Source of the DNA: Acidimicrobiia bacterium
GTDB taxonomy: Bacteria > Actinomycetota > Acidimicrobiia > Spongiisociales > Spongiisociaceae
NCBI GenBank assembly: GCA_021296345.1
Contig: JAGWAN010000009.1
Location: 1-50,577 of the forward strand
Length of the DNA stretch: 50,577 nucleotides
Direction of reading: 5' to 3'
Shown here in pieces: positions 23,118 to 31,979 of this stretch. The notes under the pieces are model-generated. The model was not told the origin of the DNA. It worked only from the letters and a program-made list of their open reading frames with translations, and searched no databases. The position numbers and the translations under genes were made by a program. Each line of letters begins with the position of its first letter. Position 1 is the first letter of the stretch.

Positions 23118-24547
23118 GCCTCTACATCCTTGCGTATCGGGACGGGGACGCTCGTCCAGTTCCAGCATGCGACGCTATAGCCGGACTGCGGGTCGATGAG
23201 CTCCATGGTCGGGTTCTCCTCGCGGCAGCGCTGGGTGGCGTACGGGCACCGGGGATGGAACCGGCATCCGGTGGGCGGATCGACCAGGTTGGGCGGTTCG
23301 CCCTCGAGCGGCGCCAGCACGCGGCGGGGCCCGGTCACCGACGGGGTGGACCGCAGCAGCAGGTAGGTGTAAGGATGGCGGGGTCGGGAGAACACGTCCG
23401 CGGTCGGGCCCAGCTCCACGAGGCGGCCCGCGTACATCACACCCATCACCTCGGTCACCTCGGCGATGACCGCGATGTCGTGGGAGATGTAGATGATGCT
23501 CATTCCCAGTGCGGTCTGGACCTGCTTCAACTCCTGGAGGATCTGGTCCTGCACTATGACGTCGAGGGCGGTCGTGGGTTCGTCCGCGATGATCACCTGG
23601 GGATCGCACGAGAGGGCCATCGCGATGACCGCGCGCTGCCGCATGCCCCCCGAGAACTCGTGCGGGTAACGATCCACCATCGCCCGGTTCAAGCCGACCA
23701 GGTCGAACAACTCGCCAACCCGGTCCCGGATCTGCTTCTCGGCCAGTTCGCTCCCGAAGTGGGTGTCCATCGCCTCCCGGATCTGCTCGTAGACGGTGTA
23801 CACGGGGTTCCACGCGTTCATGGCGCCTTGGAAGACCATGGCGATGTCGGACCAGCGGCGGGTTCTCATCTCGTCCTCGGTCACGTCGAGGAGGTCCACC
23901 CCGTTGAGGCGGACCGATCCGCCCCGGAACTCGGCGTTCTCCGGTAGGAGTCTCAGGAGTGACATCGCCACAGACGTCTTGCCGCACCCGGACTCCCCGA
24001 CCAGTCCGAGAGCCTCGCCCTTGTGCAACGCGAAGCTGACCCCGTCGACCGCGGAGACCCATCCGTCGGTGGTCCTGTAGTGCATGCTGAGATCGTCCAC
24101 CTCCAGCAGGGGCGCCCGATCCGACGCTCCGACGGTCTCATCCCCGGCTCGGGACCGGGCAGAACGCAGGTGAGCGCCCACCCGGCCCGCCACGTACCCG
24201 CCCACTGCGGCGCCGCAGGAGAAACCCAACGCACGCACCACGACCGTCCCGATCGCGAGGTTCCCTCCGCCGGCTCCCCAGATCACCTCCGCGGCGAACA
24301 TTCCCAACGCCGCCATCAGCCCGTGGGTGGGGCGCCGATGACCGGCAGCCAGACCGGACACGACGGCGCCGAGGAATCCGGGCAGCAGCAAGGCCACCAG
24401 GATCACCAGGTACCCGGCCCGGTATTCGCCCTCCGCGGGGGTGATCCACCCTCCCAGCCACCAGTTGGCCAGCGCGATCACCGCGGTGCCGAGGGTGATC
24501 GCCAACAGGTTCAGCCGGCGTGGACGGGTCTCGGGGATCCTGCTCAT
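23114..24547 (-). CDS. Peptide ABC transporter ATPase (OppD/DppD type) fused to an N-terminal four-helix membrane domain
   Basis: 477 residues from ATG 24547 (GGGAG at 5 nt); GTG 24559 is an upstream alternative. Residues about 12-122 hold four hydrophobic segments (LLAITLGTAVIALANWWLGG, YLVILVALLLPGFLGAVVSG, LMAALGMFAAEVIWGAGGGN and a Gly/Ala-rich fourth). After a linker, the DppD-like ATPase begins with LLEVDDLSMHYRTTDGWVSA. Walker A GESGCGKTS, signature FSGGMRQRAVIAMAL, Walker B VIIADEPTTALD, switch His in YISHDIAV, and a Cys-bearing C-terminal extension (CRFHPRCPYATQRC). OppD proteins are normally soluble and start at the ATPase, so this fusion is unusual. The frame is continuous with no stop, so it does not look like a sequencing error. 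Confidence 0.88.
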   Translation of the reverse strand: MSRIPETRPRRLNLLAITLGTAVIALANWWLGGWITPAEGEYRAGYLVILVALLLPGFLGAVVSGLAAGHRRPTHGLMAALGMFAAEVIWGAGGGNLAIGTVVVRALGFSCGAAVGGYVAGRVGAHLRSARSRAGDETVGASDRAPLLEVDDLSMHYRTTDGWVSAVDGVSFALHKGEALGLVGESGCGKTSVAMSLLRLLPENAEFRGGSVRLNGVDLLDVTEDEMRTRRWSDIAMVFQGAMNAWNPVYTVYEQIREAMDTHFGSELAEKQIRDRVGELFDLVGLNRAMVDRYPHEFSGGMRQRAVIAMALSCDPQVIIADEPTTALDVIVQDQILQELKQVQTALGMSIIYISHDIAVIAEVTEVMGVMYAGRLVELGPTADVFSRPRHPYTYLLLRSTPSVTGPRRVLAPLEGEPPNLVDPPTGCRFHPRCPYATQRCREENPTMELIDPQSGYSVACWNWTSVPVPIRKDVEA

Positions 24548-24623
24548 CCGATCTCCCACCCCGGTGGGGCGCGTCGCCGGCGGCGGCAGGCCCGAGTGAC
24601 CACGAACCCCGTGCCGGGTGCCG

Positions 24624-25883
24624 TCATCGCTTCCTCAGCCTCGGATTGATCACCTCGTCCATGGCCCGGCCGACCAGGAAGAACGCGGCAGCGAGGAGGG
24701 ACACGCAGAGCCCGGCGGGGAACACCAGCCACCAGAAGCGCATACCGGTGAGGAAGTATCCCTGGTTCCTGGCCAGCTCGATCATCAGCCCCCAACTCAT
24801 ATCGATGTTGAGAAGGCCGAGGAAGGAGAGGACCGCCTCGGTCTGGATGGCGCCGGTGACGGTGAACATCATGTACAGGAGGCTGAGCGGCATCACGTTG
24901 GGTATCACGTGGACGGTTATCACCCGGAACGTCGAACCACCCGCAACCCGGGCGGCCTCGATGAAGGGCTTGACCTTCACCGCCAGGGCCTGCGACTTCA
25001 GGACGATGGCTACTCCGCCGAATCCCGACAGCATGCCGATCAGTATGGCCAGGTGCCACAGCTCGAAGTGGAACACCGAACTCATCACGATGAAGATGGC
25101 CAGGGCCGGAAGCATCAGCAACAGGTCGGCCAGGCGCATGAAGAACGAGTCGATCCAGCCCCCCATATAGGCGGCCACCGCACCGACCGAGGTGGCGACG
25201 AGGACGGTGACCAGGGCCGCCACCATTCCCAGCAGGAACGCTCCCTGGGCGCCCTTCATGAGTTGGGACAGGATGTCACGGCCCAGCGGGTCGGTACCGA
25301 GCCAGTGCCGGCCGTAGGGACCTGTGGGTTGCTCCCGGATCTCAGCGACGTCTCCGAGCTGCAGGGGAGATCCGTCGGCGTTGGAATAGACCAGTGCCTC
25401 GCGTATCGACATCTCCGTGTCCGGATCCGTGACCTCGTTGACGACCGTCCTATAGAGGACCGGTGGATTCGCCTCGTTCCCCACCACGGGGTGGTAGGTG
25501 GTGGCATCCCACACTCCGCCGAGCGTCACCCCTGCCACCGCCAGCAGGGCGGCTGCGATTCCGACCGTCAGCGGGAGGGTGACCCTCCGTTCGTGGCGCA
25601 GGCGCCCCAGCAGCGGCCAGATCATCCAGGCCACGACCGGCCAGATCAGCACGAACAGGGCGGCGCCGGAGTACCAGCGCATGCCCGACATCAGGACGGG
25701 ATGTATGAGGGCCATCAGCGCGAAGAACAGAATGATGGCCAACCCCACGATGCCGACCCGGTTGGTTCGGAACAGGTTCCAGTTGTTGGTCGCGCCGGCC
25801 CAGACCAGGTTGGCCCGGATCCTCCACAGCGACCCCTTCCCGGCCACGTCGGTCACCGGTCGGGCTTCCAGCAGGTCCGTCAT
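24624..25883 (-). CDS. Peptide ABC transporter permease (OppC/DppC type) with enlarged N-terminal part
   Basis: 419 residues against about 300 for usual DppC. First helix GIVGLAIILFFALMALIHPV (about 44-63); then two extra hydrophobic segments (ALFVLIWPVVAWMIWPLLG and LPLTVGIAAALLAVAGVTLG) and a long outer loop before the conserved HWLGTDPLGRDILSQ. The permease core follows, with the EAA loop EAARVAGGSTFRVITVHVIPN that contacts the ATPase. It pairs with the OppB-like permease 19 nt upstream. The insertion of about 100 residues is unlike typical OppC and parallels insertions in the OppB and OppD partners. Confidence 0.9.
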   Translation of the reverse strand: MTDLLEARPVTDVAGKGSLWRIRANLVWAGATNNWNLFRTNRVGIVGLAIILFFALMALIHPVLMSGMRWYSGAALFVLIWPVVAWMIWPLLGRLRHERRVTLPLTVGIAAALLAVAGVTLGGVWDATTYHPVVGNEANPPVLYRTVVNEVTDPDTEMSIREALVYSNADGSPLQLGDVAEIREQPTGPYGRHWLGTDPLGRDILSQLMKGAQGAFLLGMVAALVTVLVATSVGAVAAYMGGWIDSFFMRLADLLLMLPALAIFIVMSSVFHFELWHLAILIGMLSGFGGVAIVLKSQALAVKVKPFIEAARVAGGSTFRVITVHVIPNVMPLSLLYMMFTVTGAIQTEAVLSFLGLLNIDMSWGLMIELARNQGYFLTGMRFWWLVFPAGLCVSLLAAAFFLVGRAMDEVINPRLRKR

Positions 25884-25902
25884 CGAGCCGGTTCCGCCAT
25901 CG

Positions 25903-27078
25903 TCACTCCCCCGTGACCCTGATGCGAGGGTCGAGGAACATGTAGAGGATGTCCACCACCAGGTGTCCGACCATGGCCATGACGCCCACGAACGAGAAGG
26001 CGGCGATCGCCAGGTTCAGGTCCTGTCCCACCACCGACGTGAACAGTAACTCGCCCATGCCAGGCCACGAGTAGACGGTCTCGGTGATGATCCCCCCGTC
26101 GATGACGGTCGCCACCGCGATCACCAGGCTGGTGGTGACCGGGAGCAGGGCGGTGCGGGCGGCGTGGCGGTCGCGTACCGTCTTCTCCGCCAGGCCCTTG
26201 GCCCGGGCGGTCAGGATGAAGTCCTCGCTCATCGTCTCCAGCATGGAACTGCGGGTCAGGAGCATGATCCCGGCGAAGCTGATCAGCGTGATGGTTATCA
26301 CGGGAAGGATCATGTGGTGCAGGATGTCGCCGGCGTACAGGCGCCGGGCCGACCCGAAGTCGCTCAGGTACCAGAACCACAACATCACCATGGCCAGCGC
26401 GCCGTAACCCACCCACATGATCCTCTTCCGCCGGGCCGGGTCCCTGATGCGGCGCGACAGAATCCAGAGGGTGAGCGCCACTATCCCACCCACCAGCAAC
26501 ACCCCGAAGATCACCATGAACACGTGGTTGGAGCTGAAGGGAGCGTCCACCCACTCCTGCGGATCGAGGAACTTGTTTATCGGCACCACGTCGGCGTAGA
26601 ACGCGAAGAACCAGATCAGCATCAGCGCGAACCAGGGGTAGAACACCGTGTAGAGGAACACGCTGCCGATGGTTATGGCGTGCTCGCCCCGCCGCCCTCG
26701 CCTCCAGGCGATGAACTTGCCGGCCACGAACCCGAGGATGTAGTAGCTAACCAACACCGTGAGGAACAGCACCAAGGTCCTCGGCAGTCGCTCCAGGATG
26801 ATGTCGGACACCGGTCTCGGGTACTGGAGGAACGAGAAGCCGAAGTCACCCCGGAAGAAGTTCCACATGTAGCTGGTGTACTGCTCCCATAGCGGCTTGT
26901 CGAGACCGAGACGCTCGATGGCCAGCTGCGCCGCCTCCGGTGGAACGTTGGGATTGGTGGCGAACCGCTGCTTGACGGTGTCACCGGGCAGAGCGGTGAG
27001 GAGCAGGAAGGTCAGCGTCAGGAAGATGATGAACAGCACGAACATCTGCGCGCCGCGCCGCGCAATGTAGCGGATCAT
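25903..27078 (-). CDS. Peptide ABC transporter permease (OppB/DppB type) with internal membrane insertion
   Basis: 391 residues from ATG 27078 (GTG 27093 also possible). Start MIRYIARRGAQMFVLFIIFL and the first loop (LPGDTVKQRFATNPNVP, LGLDKPLWEQYTSYMWNFF, GDFGFSF) are typical. After PWFALMLIWFFAFYADVVPI, where OppB normally runs straight into the LPALTL helix, there are about 85 extra residues with two more hydrophobic segments (VFMVIFGVLLVGGIVALTLW and WVGYGALAMVMLWFWYLSDF). The core resumes at HHMILPVITITLISFAGIML and the EAA-like loop FILTARAKGLAEKTVRDRHA. It forms the membrane channel with the OppC-like subunit. Confidence 0.9.
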   Translation of the reverse strand: MIRYIARRGAQMFVLFIIFLTLTFLLLTALPGDTVKQRFATNPNVPPEAAQLAIERLGLDKPLWEQYTSYMWNFFRGDFGFSFLQYPRPVSDIILERLPRTLVLFLTVLVSYYILGFVAGKFIAWRRGRRGEHAITIGSVFLYTVFYPWFALMLIWFFAFYADVVPINKFLDPQEWVDAPFSSNHVFMVIFGVLLVGGIVALTLWILSRRIRDPARRKRIMWVGYGALAMVMLWFWYLSDFGSARRLYAGDILHHMILPVITITLISFAGIMLLTRSSMLETMSEDFILTARAKGLAEKTVRDRHAARTALLPVTTSLVIAVATVIDGGIITETVYSWPGMGELLFTSVVGQDLNLAIAAFSFVGVMAMVGHLVVDILYMFLDPRIRVTGE

Positions 27079-27132
27079 GTCATAGCTGCACACAGCTCAC
27101 TTCTGCCGTCCGAATGCGGCCGGTCGGGCGAG

Positions 27133-27166
27133 GCGGTGGGACGGCCGGTCCGGCCTGTCCCACCGC
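27133..27166 (-). terminator. Strong intercistronic hairpin between the binding protein and permease genes
   Basis: GCGGTGGGAC (27133-27142) and GTCCCACCGC (27157-27166) pair perfectly over 10 bp, and GGCC/GGCC inside extends the stem across one bulge. There is no T-run. It lies 3' of the binding-protein stop and 5' of the oppB-like start. In Opp operons such hairpins protect or terminate the binding-protein message so that it outnumbers the permease message; that role is inferred here. Confidence 0.6.
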
Positions 27167-27183
27167 TCTGTCCCCGCCGATCG

Positions 27184-29394
27184 CTACTGGGCCAGGTTCA
27201 CCGCTCCGGGCAGCGCTGAGAAGTTCTGCAAGCCGTCGAGAGTGGTGGTACTGGGGAACTCCAGGGTGTTGCGGAATGCCTCCAGCACCGGGGTGGTGAA
27301 CAGGATCACGTACGGGGCGTCCTCGGCGAGCACCGCGTCCATCCGGCGCACGATGGCGGCGGCCTCGTTGATGTCGGTCTCCGCCTTCAACTGGTCCGCC
27401 ATCTCGTCGAACGCCGGGTTCGCGTAGCCGGGGATGTTGAACCCTCCGGCGGTGGCCGAATCGGCGCGCGAGTCGAAGAAGTCGGCTACGTAGTCGGGGA
27501 AGATGGTGAGACCCCATCCGAGGATGTACATGTCCCAGTCCACCGGACCGAACACCCTGTCCACGATCACCGAGAAGCCGGTGGGCTCCGCCGTCAGCGG
27601 TATCCCGAGGTCGTTGGCCCAGTCAGCGATGAACAGGCTGTAGGTAGCCCGTAGCGGGTCGTATCCAGGGCCGGGGGCCAGCAGTTCCATAGGCGCCACC
27701 TCCGTGCCTTCCGGACCCCGGAGACCCTCACCCTTCGGGATCACATCCCGGTTGTCGGGGTTCCACTGCGGCTCGACATCCCATGTCCAGCCGGCGTCCT
27801 TGAGGATCTGGACGGCCGAATTGAGCCGCTCCTCCTGGCTCTGGCCCGCGCACCAGGCATCCAGCTCCGGGTTGGCCCAGAAGGCGTTACCTGGGGGCAC
27901 CATGGAGTTCAGGGGGATGGCCACACCCTGCAGGACGTTCGTGGCCATGAACTCCTTGTCGATCATGCATGCCACGGCTTGGCGGAACGCTACGTCCGAC
28001 CCCGGGAAGCGCCGGGTGTTGAAGGCCAGGTAGCGGAAGCCGTTGGATGAGTTGGCGATCACGTCGAGGTCTCCCGCTTCCAGCACGGTGGACTGGAGAC
28101 CGCGCTGGAGGCCCAGCGGGTTGAGCATGAAGTCCACTTCCCCGTCACGCAGGGCCAGGACCGCCGCATCCTGGGTGTCATACACCGAGTAGATGGCATC
28201 GCCCGCGTGAGGTCCGGCGATCGAGTCGGCGATGACCTCTCCGGACGTGTCGCCCACTTGCCAACTCACGTCACCTGAGAAGGTGACTCCACCGGACGAG
28301 AAACTAGTGGTCTGTGCTCCCTGGTCGTTTGCGTTTGCGTTTGCCACGCTCCGGGCGAATGCGCCGGGCTCGCGCCGGTCGAAGACCATGCTCCCGCCCG
28401 ATGGCGCACCTTCCCCGGACACGGCGTAGAGTTCGCCGGCGTCGCCGGATGCGGCGACGTGCGGTCCCCAGTGGGCCTCGGAGAAGACCGCGGCCTGGGC
28501 TGCGCCGAACTGCCACTGGGCCAGGCCCGGCTGGGAACTCCATGTGTACCGGACGGTGTAGTCGTCGACCGCCTCGACGGAGATCAGGCCCTCGGCCCCT
28601 TCATTCTCCTCTGTGGCCGGGTCGTCCTCCCGGGCCAGCGGAAGCAGGGAGAACCAGTTGCCGCCCATCTCGAGATCCTTGACGGCGTTGAAGGTGAAGG
28701 CCACGTCGTTGGCGGTGATCGGTGAGCCGTCGCTCCAGACCAGACCCTGCCTCATGTTGACGTCGATCACCCAGTTGTCGCCGGAGGCGGAGCCCAGCGG
28801 AGGTTCGACATCAGCCGCGAGGTTCGGTACCACCGTGTAACTCGGGAACGCCGATCCGTACAGGGTCGGGATGGCGGGCGTCAGCACGTACTGGTTCCAC
28901 ACGTCCGCCTCCGTGTCGAGGTAGGCCCACGGATTGTCGGTGGTCGGGTCGCTGAAGATGGCCAGCTTGTAGGTGAACGGACCGGCTTCCGCCACCTCCT
29001 CTTCTTCCGGCATGGTGGTCGCCGCGGCTTCCTCCGCCGCGGCTGCCTCGGCTTCCTCGGCCGCCATCATGGCCTCCGCGGCCGCCATCTCGGCTTCGTC
29101 GAGAGCTGCTTCTGCCTCGGCCAGCGCTGCCGCAAGCTCGGCCTGGGCGGCATCGTCGCCCTCCATGGCCTCGGCCGCAGTCGCCTGGGCGGCTTCCAGA
29201 TCGGCCTGGGCCTGGGCAAGCGCGGCCTGTGCCGCGTCTGCCTCCGCCTGTGCCGCGGCTGCCTGTGCCTGCGCCTGCGCGGCTGCTGCATCGTCCATTT
29301 CTTCGTCTGCTCCCCCGCAGGCGACGGCGAGCAAGGCCAGAACGGACAAGACCGCCAGCCATCGTATGGATGTATGGATCGATGTAGCCCTCAT
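27184..29394 (-). CDS. Peptide-binding lipoprotein (SBP family 5) with alanine-rich helical stalk
   Basis: 736 residues from ATG 29394 with GGGGGAGGA 5 nt upstream; the longer open frame to 29571 is not needed. Lipoprotein signal with lipobox LLAVACGG, so it is anchored outside the membrane. Residues about 35-128 are an Ala/Gln/Glu-rich stretch with heptad-like spacing, likely a long helix or coiled coil that lifts the binding domain. From FTYKLAIFSDPTTDNPWAYL on it is a family 5 peptide-binding domain (VWSDGSPITANDVAFTFNAV; YLAFNTRRFPG). It is very similar to the next gene upstream except in the stalk. It serves the downstream permeases; the ligand is unknown. Confidence 0.92.
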   Translation of the reverse strand: MRATSIHTSIRWLAVLSVLALLAVACGGADEEMDDAAAAQAQAQAAAAQAEADAAQAALAQAQADLEAAQATAAEAMEGDDAAQAELAAALAEAEAALDEAEMAAAEAMMAAEEAEAAAAEEAAATTMPEEEEVAEAGPFTYKLAIFSDPTTDNPWAYLDTEADVWNQYVLTPAIPTLYGSAFPSYTVVPNLAADVEPPLGSASGDNWVIDVNMRQGLVWSDGSPITANDVAFTFNAVKDLEMGGNWFSLLPLAREDDPATEENEGAEGLISVEAVDDYTVRYTWSSQPGLAQWQFGAAQAAVFSEAHWGPHVAASGDAGELYAVSGEGAPSGGSMVFDRREPGAFARSVANANANDQGAQTTSFSSGGVTFSGDVSWQVGDTSGEVIADSIAGPHAGDAIYSVYDTQDAAVLALRDGEVDFMLNPLGLQRGLQSTVLEAGDLDVIANSSNGFRYLAFNTRRFPGSDVAFRQAVACMIDKEFMATNVLQGVAIPLNSMVPPGNAFWANPELDAWCAGQSQEERLNSAVQILKDAGWTWDVEPQWNPDNRDVIPKGEGLRGPEGTEVAPMELLAPGPGYDPLRATYSLFIADWANDLGIPLTAEPTGFSVIVDRVFGPVDWDMYILGWGLTIFPDYVADFFDSRADSATAGGFNIPGYANPAFDEMADQLKAETDINEAAAIVRRMDAVLAEDAPYVILFTTPVLEAFRNTLEFPSTTTLDGLQNFSALPGAVNLAQ

Positions 29395-29778
29395 GGAATC
29401 CTCCCCCCGTTGTGGGTTCGTCTGTTCGGTACAGATTCCAAAGTCTATCTTGATAGGCGCGGATAATCGGTCCGAAAGCCCGGTTACTTTGTCAATGAAC
29501 TGCGCCAGTCGAGGCATCAGACCGGCAATGGCTCTAAGGTCGGTAAGCCTGTTACGGCTCCGTTCGAACACGTCGGTTTCGCCTGCTCGATTCCAATTGA
29601 GTACGTCAATAATGCCGGGCTTTATGAATCGCCCCGGCTACCCAGGAGACTTGATTAGTTGGGAGATGATGGAGTCATAGGTAGACCGATCACACGTTCA
29701 CCGGAGGTGCGGGAGCGGGATGTTCGGATGGATTTTCGACCATCCGAGGGCGTACCACTCGTTCCACCCTGGGGCAGG
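29395..29778. other. 384-bp gap between the two binding-protein genes
   Basis: No credible gene is present. The minus strand holds a TTGACA (29490-29495) upstream of the binding-protein gene at 27184-29394, but no clear -10 at 16-18 nt. An AT-rich zone (about 29440-29470) contains the short dyad CTATC-TT-GATAG. A hairpin for the end of the upstream paralogue lies at 29614-29638. A promoter for the transporter operon is likely here, but I cannot place it. Confidence 0.5.
29614..29638 (-). terminator. Candidate terminator after the upstream binding-protein gene
   Basis: GCCGGG (29614-29619) and CCCGGC (29633-29638) form a 6-bp stem. On the minus strand the 3' flank is ATTATTGACG, modestly T-rich. 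It lies about 140 nt past the stop of the 29779-31806 gene and would separate it from the main operon. Confidence 0.4.
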
Positions 29779-31806
29779 CTAATCGGCCAGATTCACCGAT
29801 CCTGGGAGCCCCCCGAACCCTTGCAGGCCGTCCAGCACGGTCGTGGCCGGATAGGCGAGCGTGTTGCGGTAGGCCTCCAGGATCGGGGTGTCGAAGAGCA
29901 CGATGTAGGGCACGTCGCGGGCGATGATGCCGTCCATCTCCCTGACGATCGCGGCAGCTTCCTCCAGGTCCGTCGCCGACTTGAGCTCCCGAGCCATCCG
30001 GTCGTACTCGGGATTCGAATAGCCGGGAATGTTCAGCCCCCCGGTCGTGGCCGAGTCGTTCCTGGTCTCGAAGAAATCGGCCAGGTGGTCAGGAAGGATG
30101 GTGGTAGCCCAGCCGAGCATGTACATGTCCCAATCGACCGGACCGAACACCTTGTCCACGATCACCGAGAAGCCGGTCGGCTGGGCCCGCAAGGGTATGC
30201 CCAGGTCGCTTGCCCAATCGGCGACGAACAGGCTGTAGGTAGCCCGCAACGGATCGTAGCCCGGACCGGGCGCCAGCAGTTCCATGGGCTCCACCTCGGT
30301 GCCGTCTGGACCCCGCAATCCTTCACCTTGAGGTATAACATCCTGGTTATCTGCATCCCACTGTGGTTCTACCTCCCAGGTCCACCCCGCGTCCTTGAGC
30401 ATCTGAACTGCGGTGCTGACCCGTTCCTCCATGCTCAGCCCGTCACACCAGACGAACACGTCCGGGTTGGCCCAGTAGGTGTTGCCGGGCGGTATCAATG
30501 AGTCGAGCGGCGTCGCCACACCCTGTAGGACGTTGCGGGCCATGAACTCCTTGTCGATGATGCAGGCGATGGCTTGGCGGAAGGAGGGCTCGCATCCGGG
30601 GAAGCGACGAGTGTTGAAGGCCACGTAACGGAAGCCGTTGGATGCGTTGGAGATCACATTGAGGTCACCCGCCTCGATGACGGTGGCCTGCAGGCCGCGC
30701 TGGAGACCGAGCGGGTTGAGCATGAAGTCCACCTCGCCGTCCCGCAGGCCGAGAACCGCCGCATCCTGGGTGTCGTAGACCGAGTAGATGGTGGCGGCGG
30801 CGTGCGGACCTTGGGTCCACCGCGCCAGCACCTCCCCCGACGTGTCCCCCACCTCCCAGGAGGCGGCGCCCTCGCTGGTGACGCCTCCTGTGGAGTAGCT
30901 GGTCAGGACGTCGCCCCTGCCGAACACGTCGTGATTGGCCTCGGTCCGGACGAAAGCACCCGGTTCCCGGCGGTCGTAGATCATCGGGCCGCCTGAGGGC
31001 GCTGCGACGCCCGACACGGCGTAGAGATCGCCGGCCGCATCGGCGGCTTCGACATACGGTCCCCAGTACGACTTCGGGAAGATCGGGGCCTGGGCCGCTC
31101 CGAACTGCCATTGCGCCAGCCCGGGTCGGGCGCTCCAGGTATAGCGCACCGTGTGGTCGTCCAGCGCTTCCACCGAGATCAGGCCGTCGTAGGCCTCGTC
31201 CTCCTCGGTCTGGGGATCATCGGGGCGGGCCACGGGAAGACTGGCCAACCAGTTGCCGCCCATCTGCAGATCCTTCACGGCATTGAACGTGAAGGCGACA
31301 TCGTGGGCTGTGATCGGCGTGCCGTCGCTCCATTCCGCGCCGGGTTGCATGCGCACGTCGATCACCCAGCGGTCGCCTGCGGCGGTGCCCTGAGGGGGCT
31401 CGACGTCCGCAGCCAGGCCGGGGACGACGGTGAAGGTCGGGAAGGCCGAGCCGTACAGCGCCGGGAGAGTGCCGCCAAGGGTGTACTGGTTCCAGACGTC
31501 CGGCTCCGTGTCGAAGTAGGCCCACGGATTATCCGTGGTCGGGTTGCTGAATATGGCCACCTTGTAGGTGAACGCGGTGGGCGGCGCCGTGGGGTCCGGC
31601 GACGAGGATTCTCCCCCGGTTCCTGCGGCGGGAGCAGCGGATGTCGAGGTGGCTTGGTTACCGGTCGATGGTACTCCGGTGGTCGCCGGAGTGGTAGCGG
31701 TGGCGTCTCCGGAACCATCCGAACCTCCGCACGCGTAAGCAGCCATCGCCACCAGCATCGCCATCGCCAACCCCTTGGAAGCGCGAAACTCCCACCTGAC
31801 CCGCAT
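29779..31806 (-). CDS. Peptide-binding lipoprotein (SBP family 5), paralogue with Ser/Thr/Pro linker
   Basis: 675 residues from ATG 31806. The signal peptide ends at MAAYACGG; the lipobox is less canonical than in the neighbour (Ala-Tyr-Ala before Cys). Residues about 30-75 are a Ser/Thr/Gly/Pro-rich linker in place of the neighbour's alanine-rich stalk. From FTYKVAIFSNPTTDNPWAYF to the C-terminal GLPGSVNLAD it matches the neighbour along its length, with the same blocks (EWSDGTPITAHDVAFTFNAV; YVAFNTRRFPG; GPVDWDMYMLGW). The pair is a recent tandem duplication. Both may feed the same permeases with different ligands. A tRNA gene lies divergently upstream. Confidence 0.92.
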   Translation of the reverse strand: MRVRWEFRASKGLAMAMLVAMAAYACGGSDGSGDATATTPATTGVPSTGNQATSTSAAPAAGTGGESSSPDPTAPPTAFTYKVAIFSNPTTDNPWAYFDTEPDVWNQYTLGGTLPALYGSAFPTFTVVPGLAADVEPPQGTAAGDRWVIDVRMQPGAEWSDGTPITAHDVAFTFNAVKDLQMGGNWLASLPVARPDDPQTEEDEAYDGLISVEALDDHTVRYTWSARPGLAQWQFGAAQAPIFPKSYWGPYVEAADAAGDLYAVSGVAAPSGGPMIYDRREPGAFVRTEANHDVFGRGDVLTSYSTGGVTSEGAASWEVGDTSGEVLARWTQGPHAAATIYSVYDTQDAAVLGLRDGEVDFMLNPLGLQRGLQATVIEAGDLNVISNASNGFRYVAFNTRRFPGCEPSFRQAIACIIDKEFMARNVLQGVATPLDSLIPPGNTYWANPDVFVWCDGLSMEERVSTAVQMLKDAGWTWEVEPQWDADNQDVIPQGEGLRGPDGTEVEPMELLAPGPGYDPLRATYSLFVADWASDLGIPLRAQPTGFSVIVDKVFGPVDWDMYMLGWATTILPDHLADFFETRNDSATTGGLNIPGYSNPEYDRMARELKSATDLEEAAAIVREMDGIIARDVPYIVLFDTPILEAYRNTLAYPATTVLDGLQGFGGLPGSVNLAD

Positions 31807-31848
31807 GACCCTGTTCTCCCCTTTTCGCGTCGGGTGGGAGGCTAGCCC

Positions 31849-31876
31849 GTGAAGCCGCAGATCCGGGTGATACACT
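31849..31876 (+). promoter_or_regulatory. Candidate promoter of the tRNA-Pro gene
   Basis: GTGAAG (31849-31854), a 16-nt spacer and TACACT (31871-31876) end 10 nt before the mature tRNA 5' end, the usual distance for a tRNA promoter. The -35 is a weak match. Confidence 0.4.
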
Positions 31877-31886
31877 CTGGCGGGTA

Positions 31887-31963
31887 CGGGCTGTGGCGCA
31901 GCTTGGTAGCGCGCTTGACTGGGGGTCAAGAGGTCGTGGGTTCAAATCCCGCCAGCCCGACCA
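31887..31963 (+). tRNA. tRNA-Pro (anticodon GGG)
   Basis: A full cloverleaf can be drawn. Acceptor stem CGGGCTG / CAGCCCG (31887-31893 with 31953-31959), discriminator A, and the 3' CCA encoded at 31961-31963. D arm GCGCAGCTTGGTAGCGC; anticodon arm CTTGA-CTGGGGG-TCAAG with anticodon GGG at 31921-31923; T arm with GTTCAAATC. GGG reads the proline codon CCC, common in GC-rich genomes. It stands alone, divergent from the upstream binding-protein gene. Confidence 0.96.
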
Positions 31964-31979
31964 TCCCCGCTACCCGCTC

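Noticed and set aside
24618..25916. 432-residue open frame antisense to the OppC-like permease
   Set aside because: Low-complexity His/Gln/Gly-rich translation with no motif; the permease on the other strand is clear.
28325..28347. GTTTGC repeated three times in tandem
   Set aside because: It is a short in-frame coding repeat (Ala-Asn-Ala-Asn) within the lipoprotein gene and is probably neutral.
28973..29680. Ser/Ala-rich 235-residue plus-strand frame, also considered as a tandem-repeat or CRISPR-like locus
   Set aside because: It is the complement of the alanine-rich stalk codons (GCN runs) of the binding lipoprotein. There are no regular repeat-spacer units.
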